From Patescibacteria group bacterium (GTDB lineage: Bacteria > Patescibacteriota > Patescibacteriia > WFTA01 > S139-112), in NCBI GenBank assembly GCA_015485715.1, contig WFTA01000003.1, positions 1 through 43,505 of the forward strand: a stretch of DNA of 43,505 bases, written 5' to 3'. Position 1 is the stretch's first letter, and each line of letters opens with the position of its first letter. The notes beneath the pieces were generated by a model, which saw nothing but the letters and a program-made list of their open reading frames with translations, was not told the origin of the DNA and ran no database searches. The position numbers and the translations under genes were made by a program. Of the stretch, positions 28,008 to 37,567 are shown piece after piece.

Positions 28008-31000
28008 ATGAACACATTAAAATTCAGGAGATTAGTAGTATATACACTAATTGCCGCTTTACTTGCCTGGACCGCAGCAGTGTATGCTGTAAATTTTGCA
28101 CAGGTAGCCAGAGCAGCATCTCCGGGCGATCTTATTAAGATGGACGGAAATCCTGCTGTTTACTATCTGGGGTCTGACCTTAAAAGATATGTCTTCCCAA
28201 ACGAGAAGACATTTATGACATGGTATTCTGATTTCTCTTCAGTTGTGACTGTATCTCAGTCAGAGCTGGAGTCATATCCAATTGGAGGAAATGTCACATA
28301 CAGACCCGGTACCAGACTGGTAAAGATTACAACCGATCCAAAAGTATATGCAGTTGAACCGGGCGGAGTTTTGAGATGGGTTACAACTGAGCAAATCGCT
28401 CAGGATCTCTATGGCTCCAACTGGAATCAAAGAATTGATGATGTACCAGATCCTTTCTTTGTAAACTATACAGTGGGATCTGATATTACATCATCCACCT
28501 ATCCAACAGGAACATTGGTTAAAAAAGCAGGAGAGTCAACTATCTACTACATAGAGAACGGTCAGAAGAGAGCATTTGCAGATGAGTCTGCATTTATGGC
28601 CAACAACTTCAGATACTCTGATGTTGTAGAGACATCAATGGATTTGTCAGTGTATCCTGATGGAACACCTATTACAGGTGCAGAACCTGCTCTTATAACT
28701 GTAGCAGGACCTGAGGTATCAGCTCCATCTACTGTTGGCACCTTATCAGTTGCTCTTGCACCTGATACACCATCAGCAGGTGTAGTGGTACCAAATGCTG
28801 CCAGAGTACCATTTACAACTGTCATGTTTACAGCACAGGGCAGTGATATAACTATTGACAGCATTACAGTAGAGAGAGTTGGTCTTGCAAGCGACAGTAA
28901 TTTTACAGATGTAATTTTGATTGATGAGGATACTGATTCACAGATCGGAAATGAAAAGAGCCTTGGCTCAACCCATACAGCAACCTTTAATGATGACATA
29001 GTAGTTAAGGCAGGAACCTCCAAAAAGGTAACAGTAGCTGCTAATATGGCAAGCGCTCTTATGGGTGGCGAAGTCGCTGCATTTGCAGTAAAAGAAGTCA
29101 AGGTAAAAGGATCAGCAAGTGTATCTGGAAACTTGCCTGTAACAGGAAATTCCATGACAATGAATTCTACCTTGTCAATCGGATCATTGACTGTTGCTCA
29201 AGGCGGTCTTAATCCTTCTGCATCTACACAGAAGATTGGAACCAATGATTATATCCTTTCATCTGTAAGGATGACAGCAGGATCTGTAGAAGATATACAG
29301 GTTGAAAGAGTAAGATTCTACAACAATGGTACTGCATCTGATTCAGATGTAGCCAATTTTGATCTCTTGGTAGATGGTACAGTGGTTGCAAGTGTTGCTT
29401 CTATGAGCAACAAAGAAGTTGTGTTTGACCTCTCTGCAAACCCTGTAGTCATCACCAAGGGAACAAACAAAGAGTTCTCTCTGAGAGCTGATTTGGTGAA
29501 CGGATCAGGAAGAACAGTATCTATGGATTTTGAGAAGAAAACTGATGTAAAAGCCAAGGGTAAAACTTATGGTTTCTACATCACACCACAATATCCAAAC
29601 AGCACAGCACCATACTTTAATGCAAATGACACCACCATTGCTGCAGGATCACTCAATGTATCCAAAGGCACAATTTCAAGCCTTAATGTAGCAGAGGGTG
29701 CCACTCAGCAGACACTTGGTGCATTTAAGTTCAATGCTCAAGGAGAGCCTGTCAGGATCGATCAGCTGGTATTAAATGTTACAGTATCAGGTACTGGTAA
29801 TGCAGCTGATATTACTAACCTGACAGTATATGATCCAAATGGAGTTGTGGTAGCTGGTCCGGTTGATCCAAGCTCATCCACCAATCAGGCTACAACAACT
29901 GATTCATTTGTGGTACCTGTTGGTGTTCACACCTATGTTGTAAAGGGTGACTTGAACACTGACTTTGGTGCAAATGACACCATCAGACTCTCCATAGCAA
30001 CACCTGCATCCAAGATTACAGCCAAGGGTGAGGTAACTAATAGAACTTTGACACCATCACCATCCTCTGCAGTTAATGGTGATACTGTTACTGTAAAGGT
30101 TGGTTCGCTCAAAGTTTCTACCTCATCTACACCATCTGCACAGACTGTGATCATTGGTAAGCAGAATTTCACCTTTGCCAACTTCATCCTTGATGCAAGT
30201 GATTCAGGTGAAGATGTAAAGGTGACCCAGATGGCCATAGTTCACAAGACATCTGGTGGTGATGAGGCAGATATTGCCAACTTGCAGCTGTATGATGGAT
30301 CCACACCGCTTGATCCAATTGTCCAGCCTGCATCAGTGGCAGGAAATACTGCTACAACCACATTCACCTTTACAACACCTGTTGTTGTTCCAAGAGGAAC
30401 ATCCAAGACACTTACACTCAAAGGTGATGTAAACAGCGGTTCCAATGGTGATACACACAGCTTTGGATGTGTTTCATCCTCATGTGTAACAGCTGTTGGT
30501 GCTGACACCGGCAACTCAATTACACCAAGTGTGACCAATTCAGACGGTCAAACAATGACTTTGGCATCCAGTGGTACACTGACAGTTCAGACTGATGCAT
30601 CAACACCATCATCTGATCTGCTCATTGCTGGATCAAACAAAGTCACTATCGGTGTATTGAGGCTTACAGCTGCCAATGAGGACCTTGATCTTACATCCAT
30701 TGCATTCCATGTGGCAGGAGTGAATTCTGGAAGCCAGATCGATGAGATATCCAAGCTTTATCTGTATGATGGATCAACACAGGTTGCATCACTTACACCT
30801 ACATCTACAGGTTCATCAGCAACCTCTACCTTTGTAATTTCTGAGGGTTCATTTAGAATACCTCAGGGTTCAACAGGTAAGAAGTTGACTGTAAAAGCTG
30901 ATCTGGCACCTATCCAGACAGGATCACCAGCAGAGGCTGGTAGAGGATTCAGACTACATGTCTATCAGGATGCATATTCTGCCAAGGGTGTATCATCAGG

Positions 31001-31679
31001 AGCTAAACTGGCTCAGAGTGCAATGTCAGGTACATTCAGCAGTGGCCAGTTCAATGTGTTCAAGAGCTTGCCAACTGTGTCAGTTGTAGCTCTTGGATCC
31101 AGTACTTTGAACAATGGCTCAGATGTTGAGCTCTTCAAGTTCAAGGTAACAGCTGACTCCAACGGCGACATCGGATTCTACAAGGCTACATTTGACATTG
31201 CAACAAGTGTTGCAACTGTGACACAGTTCAAGTTCTTCGAGTACAACGAAGACGGAGTGACTGGTGAGGTTGACCTGACATATGATGGATCAGTAGGAGT
31301 CAATGAGACAATTACTGCTTCCACATTCTCACCCGGTCAGGGAGGAACACACAGGCTTAACTTGGTGGTAAATGACAGTACAGCTGGTTCTGCAAATTAC
31401 AGAACTATAGCTGCTGGATCTACCAAGCTCTATGTGCTCAAGGGTAATGTTGCAAATGCTGTATCTGGTTCCTCTGTATCTGTAAGACTCGTTGGTGACA
31501 ATGCATTCCCGTCTACATATCCTGATACAGCAGCAAATGTAGACGCTGACACCAACGACTCATTCATCTGGACTGACTTTAATGGTAATGATTACTCAAC
31601 ATCAGCGCCATCAACAGCCCAGTGGTTCAACGGATACAGAGTATTCTCTACAACTACAAGCCAGACCTTGAGCAAGTAG
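28008..31679 (+). CDS. Secreted S-layer-like surface protein with tandem domains
   Basis: 1223 residues. A signal peptide (about 1-37) ends Ala-Arg-Ala-Ala. Residues 38-230 contain three copies of a 60-residue module (Val-Tyr-Tyr-Leu-Gly-Ser-Asp-Leu-Lys-Arg-Tyr-Val-Phe; Lys-Val-Tyr-Ala-Val-Glu-Pro-Gly-Gly-Val-Leu-Arg-Trp-Val; Ile-Tyr-Tyr-Ile-Glu-Asn-Gly-Gln-Lys-Arg-Ala-Phe) that recur in Patescibacteria surface proteins. From about 242 on, five beta domains of 150-160 residues each begin Gly-(Ser/Thr)-Leu-x-Val (near 242, 390, 545, 697, 854), and a sixth related one follows near 1020. Rich in Thr, Ser, Gly, Ala and Asp, poor in Cys. Codon choice shifts to C-ending codons (AAC, TTC, GAC, AAG for Lys), unlike its neighbours, as in a highly expressed gene. 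No terminal membrane helix or sorting signal is visible. Confidence 0.82.
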   Translation: MNTLKFRRLVVYTLIAALLAWTAAVYAVNFAQVARAASPGDLIKMDGNPAVYYLGSDLKRYVFPNEKTFMTWYSDFSSVVTVSQSELESYPIGGNVTYRPGTRLVKITTDPKVYAVEPGGVLRWVTTEQIAQDLYGSNWNQRIDDVPDPFFVNYTVGSDITSSTYPTGTLVKKAGESTIYYIENGQKRAFADESAFMANNFRYSDVVETSMDLSVYPDGTPITGAEPALITVAGPEVSAPSTVGTLSVALAPDTPSAGVVVPNAARVPFTTVMFTAQGSDITIDSITVERVGLASDSNFTDVILIDEDTDSQIGNEKSLGSTHTATFNDDIVVKAGTSKKVTVAANMASALMGGEVAAFAVKEVKVKGSASVSGNLPVTGNSMTMNSTLSIGSLTVAQGGLNPSASTQKIGTNDYILSSVRMTAGSVEDIQVERVRFYNNGTASDSDVANFDLLVDGTVVASVASMSNKEVVFDLSANPVVITKGTNKEFSLRADLVNGSGRTVSMDFEKKTDVKAKGKTYGFYITPQYPNSTAPYFNANDTTIAAGSLNVSKGTISSLNVAEGATQQTLGAFKFNAQGEPVRIDQLVLNVTVSGTGNAADITNLTVYDPNGVVVAGPVDPSSSTNQATTTDSFVVPVGVHTYVVKGDLNTDFGANDTIRLSIATPASKITAKGEVTNRTLTPSPSSAVNGDTVTVKVGSLKVSTSSTPSAQTVIIGKQNFTFANFILDASDSGEDVKVTQMAIVHKTSGGDEADIANLQLYDGSTPLDPIVQPASVAGNTATTTFTFTTPVVVPRGTSKTLTLKGDVNSGSNGDTHSFGCVSSSCVTAVGADTGNSITPSVTNSDGQTMTLASSGTLTVQTDASTPSSDLLIAGSNKVTIGVLRLTAANEDLDLTSIAFHVAGVNSGSQIDEISKLYLYDGSTQVASLTPTSTGSSATSTFVISEGSFRIPQGSTGKKLTVKADLAPIQTGSPAEAGRGFRLHVYQDAYSAKGVSSGAKLAQSAMSGTFSSGQFNVFKSLPTVSVVALGSSTLNNGSDVELFKFKVTADSNGDIGFYKATFDIATSVATVTQFKFFEYNEDGVTGEVDLTYDGSVGVNETITASTFSPGQGGTHRLNLVVNDSTAGSANYRTIAAGSTKLYVLKGNVANAVSGSSVSVRLVGDNAFPSTYPDTAANVDADTNDSFIWTDFNGNDYSTSAPSTAQWFNGYRVFSTTTSQTLSK

Positions 31680-31730
31680 TTGTTCCTCTCAGCTGGTTTA
31701 TCTAGCGTCAGCTGGATATAACCAGACCTT

Positions 31731-31763
31731 AATCCCGCCCCTTAAAGGGGCGGGATTTTTTTG
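31731..31763 (+). terminator. Strong intrinsic terminator of the S-layer-like gene
   Basis: AATCCCGCCCC and GGGGCGGGATT form an 11-base stem, mostly GC, with a TTAAA loop and a run of T after it. A second pairing upstream (CTGGTT near 31692 with AACCAG near 31720) lies between the stop codon and this hairpin. It is the most GC-rich hairpin in the window, in keeping with heavy transcription. Confidence 0.93.
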
Positions 31764-31815
31764 TGTAAGTTTAGTTAATTGTGGTATAATAAATAATAAT
31801 TAATTTGTTTTATAT

Positions 31816-33225
31816 ATGAAAATAACATTTAATGGTGCAGCGGGTGAGGTAACAGGATCCAGACACCTTGTCCAGACATCAAATACTAAATTTTTACTTG
31901 ATTGTGGATTTTTTCAGGGAAAAAGAAGGCCAACCAGAAAGCTAAATGCCTCTTTTTATTTTGATCCGCAGGATATTGATTTTGTGGTGTTGTCACATGC
32001 TCATCTGGATCACTGTGGCGCTCTGCCGCTTTTGGTAAACAGAGGATTTTCAGGCCCTATCTATGCTACACACCCAACTAAAGATGTTGCAAGACAAATG
32101 CTGAGGGATTCAGCAGGAATACAGGAGAGTGATTATAAGTTTATGAAAAAACACAGGATACCCGGCGCCCAAACTTTGGCTAAACCTTTATATACCCTCA
32201 AGGATATTCCCAAGACTATAAGAAGGTTTAGAACTTTTTCATATATAAGGCAGGAAAATGTATGGCATAAAATCCACCCAAATGTTAATTTGAAATTTTA
32301 CGATGCAGGACATATTTTGGGGTCAGCTGTATCTGTGTTGGATATAAATGATAATGGAAGAAAGATTAGATTGGCTTATACTGGTGATTTGGGTAGAAAA
32401 CACACTCCTCTTCTGCATAATCCTGCTTATATCAGAGATAAGGTGGATGTGATGATTGTGGAGTCTACTTACGGCGGTATCAAACATAGAAATCTGGATG
32501 AGGCATATAAAGAACTTACAGAGATTGTGCAATATGTTTATGAAAACAAGTCAAAACTGATTGTTCCTGCTTTTGCTCTTGGCAGAACACAGCTTTTTGT
32601 GTATATGCTCCACCATCTTATGGATACGGGTTTAATCCCCAAGATTCCTGTTTATGTAGACAGTCCATTAGCTGGCAGAGTTACAGAAGTTTTTACCAAG
32701 TACAGAGACGATTATGATATAGAGTCAAAGCTGGATTTTCCCCGTAAGGGAGATTATCCTTTGTTTTTTAGGACATTGAGGTATACCAAATCCAGAGATG
32801 AGTCTAAGATGCTAAACAACATTCAAGGTCCTGTGGTTATAATATCTGCATCCGGTATGGTAGAAAACGGAAGAATTTTACATCACTTAAAACACAGTTT
32901 AAGAAATCCTAAGAATGTAATCCTTATCACAGGATATCAGGCCAGAGATACACTTGGCAGAAAATTACTTGAAGGCTGGGAAAGGGTAAAAATCTTTGGA
33001 AGATGGTATAAGGTAAATGCCAGGATAAAGGTTCTGAATGAGTTGTCAGCACATGCAGACGGAGAAGATCTAACAGATTATATACTTAAAACCAAAGGTG
33101 TAAAAAAGGTTTTTCTGGTGCACGGAGAAGAAGACAGATCTCAAGCACTTAGGCAAAATATTTTAAAGAGAAATAAAAATATTGAAGTTGTTATACCTCA
33201 ATTTGGACAATCTTTTGATATATAA
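31816..33225 (+). CDS. Beta-CASP metallo-beta-lactamase-fold nuclease
   Basis: 469 residues. Metal motif His61-Ala-His63-Leu-Asp65-His66 after Val-Val-Leu-Ser; Gly-His-Ile-Leu-Gly-Ser-Ala and Tyr-Thr-Gly-Asp-Leu-Gly supply further ligands. The beta-CASP insert follows (Val-Glu-Ser-Thr-Tyr-Gly-Gly, Pro-Ala-Phe-Ala-Leu-Gly-Arg-Thr-Gln), and the C-terminal RMMBL part has Leu-Ser-Ala-His-Ala-Asp and Val-His-Gly-Glu. This family (YSH1/CPSF73-like, bacterial exonuclease YprA type) cleaves RNA. TATAAT stands 35 bases before the ATG. It starts a run of four genes with very short gaps or overlaps ending in the SpoU methyltransferase gene. Confidence 0.9.
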   Translation: MKITFNGAAGEVTGSRHLVQTSNTKFLLDCGFFQGKRRPTRKLNASFYFDPQDIDFVVLSHAHLDHCGALPLLVNRGFSGPIYATHPTKDVARQMLRDSAGIQESDYKFMKKHRIPGAQTLAKPLYTLKDIPKTIRRFRTFSYIRQENVWHKIHPNVNLKFYDAGHILGSAVSVLDINDNGRKIRLAYTGDLGRKHTPLLHNPAYIRDKVDVMIVESTYGGIKHRNLDEAYKELTEIVQYVYENKSKLIVPAFALGRTQLFVYMLHHLMDTGLIPKIPVYVDSPLAGRVTEVFTKYRDDYDIESKLDFPRKGDYPLFFRTLRYTKSRDESKMLNNIQGPVVIISASGMVENGRILHHLKHSLRNPKNVILITGYQARDTLGRKLLEGWERVKIFGRWYKVNARIKVLNELSAHADGEDLTDYILKTKGVKKVFLVHGEEDRSQALRQNILKRNKNIEVVIPQFGQSFDI

Positions 33226-33227
33226 TT

Positions 33228-34178
33228 ATGAACATAGATCAATTTAAGAGAATGTCAGATAGAAAAATAATAACAATTATAGCTATATTTTTTTCACTGA
33301 TGTTTTGGATAGTCTACTTTTATGAATATAATACTTCATTTTTTCTTGCAGTAGTTGTACTATTATTAATAAGGTTGTTTTTTAGGCTTATAGGATGTAA
33401 CAACTATGTCAGTAATGACTTTTTAAATAATAGGATAATTGTATCTTTAGGTCTGATGTTGGTGGCCGGACTTGCTTATTATCTTGCAGGTATGACAGAT
33501 ATAGATGGAGTGCGTCCAGTTGCATCTATATTACTTTTCTCATCCACAGGCATATTTATTGCATCAGTTATGTTATATATTAATGATAATGTAAAGAGGT
33601 TGAAAATCTTATATAATATTATATTTGTAATACTGCTGATAATATCTTTATTTGTATTGACATATATAATTGTTAATATTAATGATTTGATAGAGACATG
33701 CATATTAAGGGATTGTGGAATAGAGATGTTGGTCTTGATGATAACCAATATTGGTTTAGTTATACTGTCATGGATGCTTTTCAGCTTGTATAGGCAGCTA
33801 CTTAATTTTTCTGTTACATTGTGGAATAAATTTTTATCTTACCCTTTGGCTATTATTTTTTTAATAATTACTTTATTATCAAGCTGGCCTATTTTAATAA
33901 TTATCAATAGGAAATTTTGGTCATTTATATTTTTAATATTGATTTTGATAATTTTTTTGAATAAATTCCAAATTATTTCAGATTATATGTATAAGGTGTT
34001 AATTATTATTGTTTTGGCTATATACACATTTTTGCTTGGCATTGACAATATTATATATATATTTGTAGGAATGTCCTTACCTGCTATGCTATATTTAAAT
34101 AATGTATTCTATAATCATTATAATCAAGCGTTTAAACCAAAAGATTTGAATAGTTTTTATGACCAAGCAAGAAGCTAA
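33228..34178 (+). CDS. Polytopic membrane protein of unknown function
   Basis: 316 residues, about nine membrane helices starting at about 14, 34, 63, 89, 117, 160, 195, 222 and 248, rich in Ile, Leu and Phe; the short loops have few charges. No family motif recognised. Its base composition is the most AT-rich of the coding regions here, as expected for such residues. Starts two bases after the nuclease stop and overlaps ligA by 20 bases, so its expression is tied to these genes. Confidence 0.6.
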   Translation: MNIDQFKRMSDRKIITIIAIFFSLMFWIVYFYEYNTSFFLAVVVLLLIRLFFRLIGCNNYVSNDFLNNRIIVSLGLMLVAGLAYYLAGMTDIDGVRPVASILLFSSTGIFIASVMLYINDNVKRLKILYNIIFVILLIISLFVLTYIIVNINDLIETCILRDCGIEMLVLMITNIGLVILSWMLFSLYRQLLNFSVTLWNKFLSYPLAIIFLIITLLSSWPILIIINRKFWSFIFLILILIIFLNKFQIISDYMYKVLIIIVLAIYTFLLGIDNIIYIFVGMSLPAMLYLNNVFYNHYNQAFKPKDLNSFYDQARS

Positions 34179-36186
34179 ACAAAGGGCAGAAAAACTCAGA
34201 AAAGTGATAGATGATTACAGGTATAGATATCATGTGCTCAATGATCCAACAGTTTCAGATGAAGTCTATAGCCAGCTTATTCAAGAATTACGAAATATAG
34301 AAGAGAGGTACCCTGATCTTATAACCCCAGATTCGCCTACTCAGAGAGTTGCAGGGAAGCCTTTGGAGTATTTTGAAAAAGTGGACCACAAAATTCCCAT
34401 GCTTTCTTTGAATGATATATTTTCAGACGATGAACTATATAAATGGGAAGAAAGAATAAAAAAGCTTTTGCCGCAGACAGATTTTGATTATATATGTGAG
34501 GTAAAAATAGACGGACTTGCTGTATCTCTGATATATGAAGATGGGGTATTTGTACAAGGTGCGACCAGAGGAGACGGCAGATATGGCGAAGATGTAACTC
34601 TTAATTTAAAGACCATTCACTCCATACCTCTAAAACTTAAAAAACCTGTAAAAGGAAGGCTTGAAGTGCGGGGGGAAGTTTATCTTAAAAAAGATGATTT
34701 TGAGAAGATAAACAGAGAGAATAAGAGGAAGGGTTTGCCTCTTTTTGCAAATCCCAGAAATGCTGCAGCAGGAAGCATCAGGCAGCTTGATCCTCAGGTT
34801 GCAGCAAGTAGAAACCTCTCTTTTTATGTGTGGGATATTCCTGAGGGTGCAGATGTTAAAACTCATTATGAAGTTCATAAACTGGCTTTTGATTTGGGTT
34901 TCCCTGTTGAAAAACATTTTGAAGTTTGTAGGAATTTGGGAGAGGTTAAAAAGTACTATCACAAAATAATGAATATAAGGGAAAAGCTTGATTACCAGAT
35001 AGACGGCATTGTTGTAAGCGTAAATCAGATAGAATTATTTAAAAAATTGGGTGTAGTTGGTAAGGCTCCACGCGGATCTGTAGCTTATAAGTTTCCTGCA
35101 GAAAAAGCAACAACAGTGATAGAGAATATCCACTGGCAGGTTGGCAGAACCGGGAAACTCACGCCAGTTGCTCTGCTAAAGCCTGTAAGTTTGGCAGGAA
35201 CTACAGTATCCAGAGCCACTCTGCATAACTGGGATGAGATTAAAAGACTGGATGTCAGGATAGGAGATCAGGTAGTTGTACAAAAAGCAGGAGATATTAT
35301 TCCTGATATAGTGGAAGTTATAAAGGGTTTAAGAAATGGTAAAGAGAAAAGAATAGCACCACCTCAGAGGTGTCCGATCTGCAGCTCACCGGTTACAAAA
35401 AAGGATGGAGAAGTGGATTATTATTGTACAAACAAAAATTGTTATGCTGTTCAAAGAGAGAAAATATATCATTTTGTAAGTAAAAAGGCGTTTGATATAG
35501 AAGGACTGGGTCCAAAGATAATAGATCAGCTTATAGAGACAGGACTAATATCTGATGCAGCTGACATTTTTGCCTTATCTCAGGAAGTTTTAGTGCCACT
35601 TGAAAGATTTGCTGAAAAGTCAGCAGATAATATTATCTCCTCTATAGAAAAGTCAAAAGTTATAGATATAAACAGGTTTTTGTTTGCTCTTGGTATACGA
35701 TATGTAGGAGAAGAGACTGCCAGACTGATTGCCAGCCATCGATTTAATAAGTTTACCTATCCTGTATCTGAAAGTAATTTTATTGAAAATTTTAGAAAAT
35801 TAAACACTGATGATTTAATAAGTATAGAGGGTATTGGAGATGCGGTGGCAAAAAGTGTGGTAGATTTTTTTGCTGATAGTGAAAATGTAAATTTTATTAA
35901 AAAACTTTTTAAAAATGGTGTAAAGATAAAGCCCTTTACTCCAAAACATAAGGGAAATTTAAAACTTGAAGGTAAAGTATTTGTATTAACCGGTACCTTA
36001 TCTAGTATGACTAGAGATGAAGCAAAAAAAATTATTTCAGATCTGGGCGGAAGAGTGTCATCCTCTGTGTCAAAAAACACAGATTATGTGGTTGCAGGGT
36101 CTGATCCGGGATCCAAGTTTGAAAAGGCTCAAAAACTGGGAATTACTATTTTGAATGAGGAGCAGTTTTTAAATATGATTAAGTAA
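34159..36186 (+). CDS. ligA: NAD-dependent DNA ligase
   Basis: 675 residues, full length. Domain Ia with the NAD-binding Tyr-Arg-Tyr-His-Val-Leu-x-Asp-Pro-x-Val-Ser-Asp; adenylation Lys116 in Glu-Val-Lys-Ile-Asp-Gly-Leu-Ala-Val-Ser-Leu; Thr-Arg-Gly-Asp-Gly; an OB domain; a Cys4 zinc finger (Cys-Pro-Ile-Cys...Tyr-Cys...Asn-Cys, about 408-431); helix-hairpin-helix repeats; and a C-terminal BRCT domain (about 600-675, with Leu-Thr-Gly-Thr-Leu and Gly-Gly-Arg-Val). It seals nicks in replication and repair with NAD. All motifs are present. The start lies inside the end of the preceding gene. Confidence 0.97.
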   Translation: MTKQEAKQRAEKLRKVIDDYRYRYHVLNDPTVSDEVYSQLIQELRNIEERYPDLITPDSPTQRVAGKPLEYFEKVDHKIPMLSLNDIFSDDELYKWEERIKKLLPQTDFDYICEVKIDGLAVSLIYEDGVFVQGATRGDGRYGEDVTLNLKTIHSIPLKLKKPVKGRLEVRGEVYLKKDDFEKINRENKRKGLPLFANPRNAAAGSIRQLDPQVAASRNLSFYVWDIPEGADVKTHYEVHKLAFDLGFPVEKHFEVCRNLGEVKKYYHKIMNIREKLDYQIDGIVVSVNQIELFKKLGVVGKAPRGSVAYKFPAEKATTVIENIHWQVGRTGKLTPVALLKPVSLAGTTVSRATLHNWDEIKRLDVRIGDQVVVQKAGDIIPDIVEVIKGLRNGKEKRIAPPQRCPICSSPVTKKDGEVDYYCTNKNCYAVQREKIYHFVSKKAFDIEGLGPKIIDQLIETGLISDAADIFALSQEVLVPLERFAEKSADNIISSIEKSKVIDINRFLFALGIRYVGEETARLIASHRFNKFTYPVSESNFIENFRKLNTDDLISIEGIGDAVAKSVVDFFADSENVNFIKKLFKNGVKIKPFTPKHKGNLKLEGKVFVLTGTLSSMTRDEAKKIISDLGGRVSSSVSKNTDYVVAGSDPGSKFEKAQKLGITILNEEQFLNMIK

Positions 36187-36187
36187 T

Positions 36188-36778
36188 ATGCCGCTTACAC
36201 AAAAGAGAAAGCAAAAAATCAGGCAGGTAGTAGAAGCAAGACAGAAAGGACTTGTAATTGTCCTTGAAGATGTTCATGATCCCCATAATGCAGCAGCAGT
36301 TTTAAGGTCTGCTGATGCCTTTGGGGTTCAGGAGGTGTGTTTTATTTTTGATCAGGAAAAGCCGTATAATCCCAAAAGAGTGGGTAAAAAAACATCATCT
36401 TCAGCCAATAAGTGGCTTGATTTTCATATTTTCAGATCAATTAAAGAATGTGTAAAATATCTTAAAAGACGCAGATATAAGATATATGCAAGTGTGGTGG
36501 ATGACAAGGCGGAGAGTATTTACAAAACTGATTTTACCAAATATGTCAATATAGCGCTTTTATTTGGCAATGAGCACAGAGGATTATCTCAAGAGGCTGT
36601 GGATCTTGCTGACTATAGAGTATATATACCTATGAAAGGCATGGTAGAGAGTTTAAATATATCAGTTACTTGCGGGATTTTCTTATACGAGGTTTCCAGA
36701 CAGAGAAAATACTCTTTGAAATATTCTTTGTCTAAATCTGCAAAAGAAAAGCTCTATAGAGATTTTTGCAGGAGATGA
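36188..36778 (+). CDS. SpoU/TrmH-family RNA 2'-O-methyltransferase
   Basis: 196 residues. SPOUT motifs: Asp-Pro-His-Asn-Ala-Ala-Ala-Val-Leu-Arg-Ser (motif 1), Phe-Gly-Asn-Glu-His-Arg-Gly-Leu-Ser (motif 2) and Ile-Pro-Met-x-Gly-x-x-Glu-Ser-Leu-Asn-Ile-Ser (motif 3) with the deep knot that binds SAM. Length and motif spacing fit TrmH, which methylates G18 of tRNA, better than the longer rRNA enzymes, but substrate cannot be fixed from sequence alone. Starts one base after ligA. Convergent with rnc. Confidence 0.88.
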   Translation: MPLTQKRKQKIRQVVEARQKGLVIVLEDVHDPHNAAAVLRSADAFGVQEVCFIFDQEKPYNPKRVGKKTSSSANKWLDFHIFRSIKECVKYLKRRRYKIYASVVDDKAESIYKTDFTKYVNIALLFGNEHRGLSQEAVDLADYRVYIPMKGMVESLNISVTCGIFLYEVSRQRKYSLKYSLSKSAKEKLYRDFCRR

Positions 36779-36871
36779 TCTTATTTATCATTGATTTAAT
36801 TCAAAAAAATCCCCATATATCGCCCGGGGTAATTTATTTCTTTATAGTGTATAAGGCTTTAAACGGTAAGA

Positions 36872-37564
36872 TTATTTCCAGTTTTTTATTTTAAGTGCAT
36901 TACGGGCTGCATCCATCTGAGCTTCTTGCTTGGAAGATCCTTCTCCTGTTGCAATCAGGTCTTCATTTAAGTATACGCCTACTTTGAAGTGCTTGTTGTG
37001 GTCTGGACCTGTTTCTTCAAGTACATGATAGGTAGGCGTGATTCCTGTCTTAGCCTGAGATAGTTCCTGAAATTTACTTTTAGCATCTATATATAGCTCG
37101 TTTTGGAGGATGTAAGGAAGCTCGGATACAACATTTCTGAGAATAAAGTCTTTGGCTGCATCATATCCTTGATCTAGGTATATGGCGCCAGTTACAGCTT
37201 CAAAGGCATCTGCAAGTATGTACTGCTTGGCTTTGGGGTTATTATCATTTGCTTCACCTTTTGAAAGCATAATAAAATCCTGAAAGTTAAGTTTTTGAGC
37301 TACTTTAGACAGCATTTTGGCATTGACCAAAGCTGCTCTCCAGTTGGTAAGCTCTCCCTCGGGATTATCATAATGGGTAAAGAGATACTCTGTTACTATA
37401 AGTTCTATTACTGCATCTCCGAGAAATTCCAGTCTTTCGTTATGATGTTTGATTTCTGGGTGCTCGTTTATATATGATCTGTGAACCAGAGCTCTGTATA
37501 GAAGCTCTTTGTTTTTGAATTTAATATTTAGTATTTTTTCTAGTTCCTCAATATTTTTAGACAT
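36872..37564 (-). CDS. rnc: Ribonuclease III
   Basis: 230 residues. Signature Asn-Glu-Arg-Leu-Glu-Phe-Leu-Gly-Asp-Ala-Val (about 42-52) and the later Ala-Asp-Ala-Phe-Glu-Ala-Val-Thr-Gly-Ala-Ile-Tyr give the four acidic metal ligands; a double-stranded-RNA-binding domain occupies about 158-228 (ending Lys-Gln-Glu-Ala-x-x-x-Ala-Ala-Arg-Asn-Ala-Leu). It processes rRNA and other structured RNA. Last gene of the minus-strand operon rpmF, nusB-nudix, rnc; 3 bases separate it from the fusion gene. Confidence 0.96.
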   Translation of the reverse strand: MSKNIEELEKILNIKFKNKELLYRALVHRSYINEHPEIKHHNERLEFLGDAVIELIVTEYLFTHYDNPEGELTNWRAALVNAKMLSKVAQKLNFQDFIMLSKGEANDNNPKAKQYILADAFEAVTGAIYLDQGYDAAKDFILRNVVSELPYILQNELYIDAKSKFQELSQAKTGITPTYHVLEETGPDHNKHFKVGVYLNEDLIATGEGSSKQEAQMDAARNALKIKNWK

Positions 37565-37567
37565 AGG

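Noticed and set aside
28562..29155. Long open frame antisense to the S-layer-like gene (197 codons), with others at 29318-29557, 29933-30238 and 30242-30538
   Set aside because: They mirror the Ser/Thr/Gly-rich codons of the strong sense gene. No promoter and no recognisable protein features.
36779..36871. CCCC...CCGGGG pairing between the SpoU methyltransferase and rnc genes as a shared terminator
   Set aside because: The possible stem is four pairs with a poor loop and no clear T run. No convincing terminator seen there.
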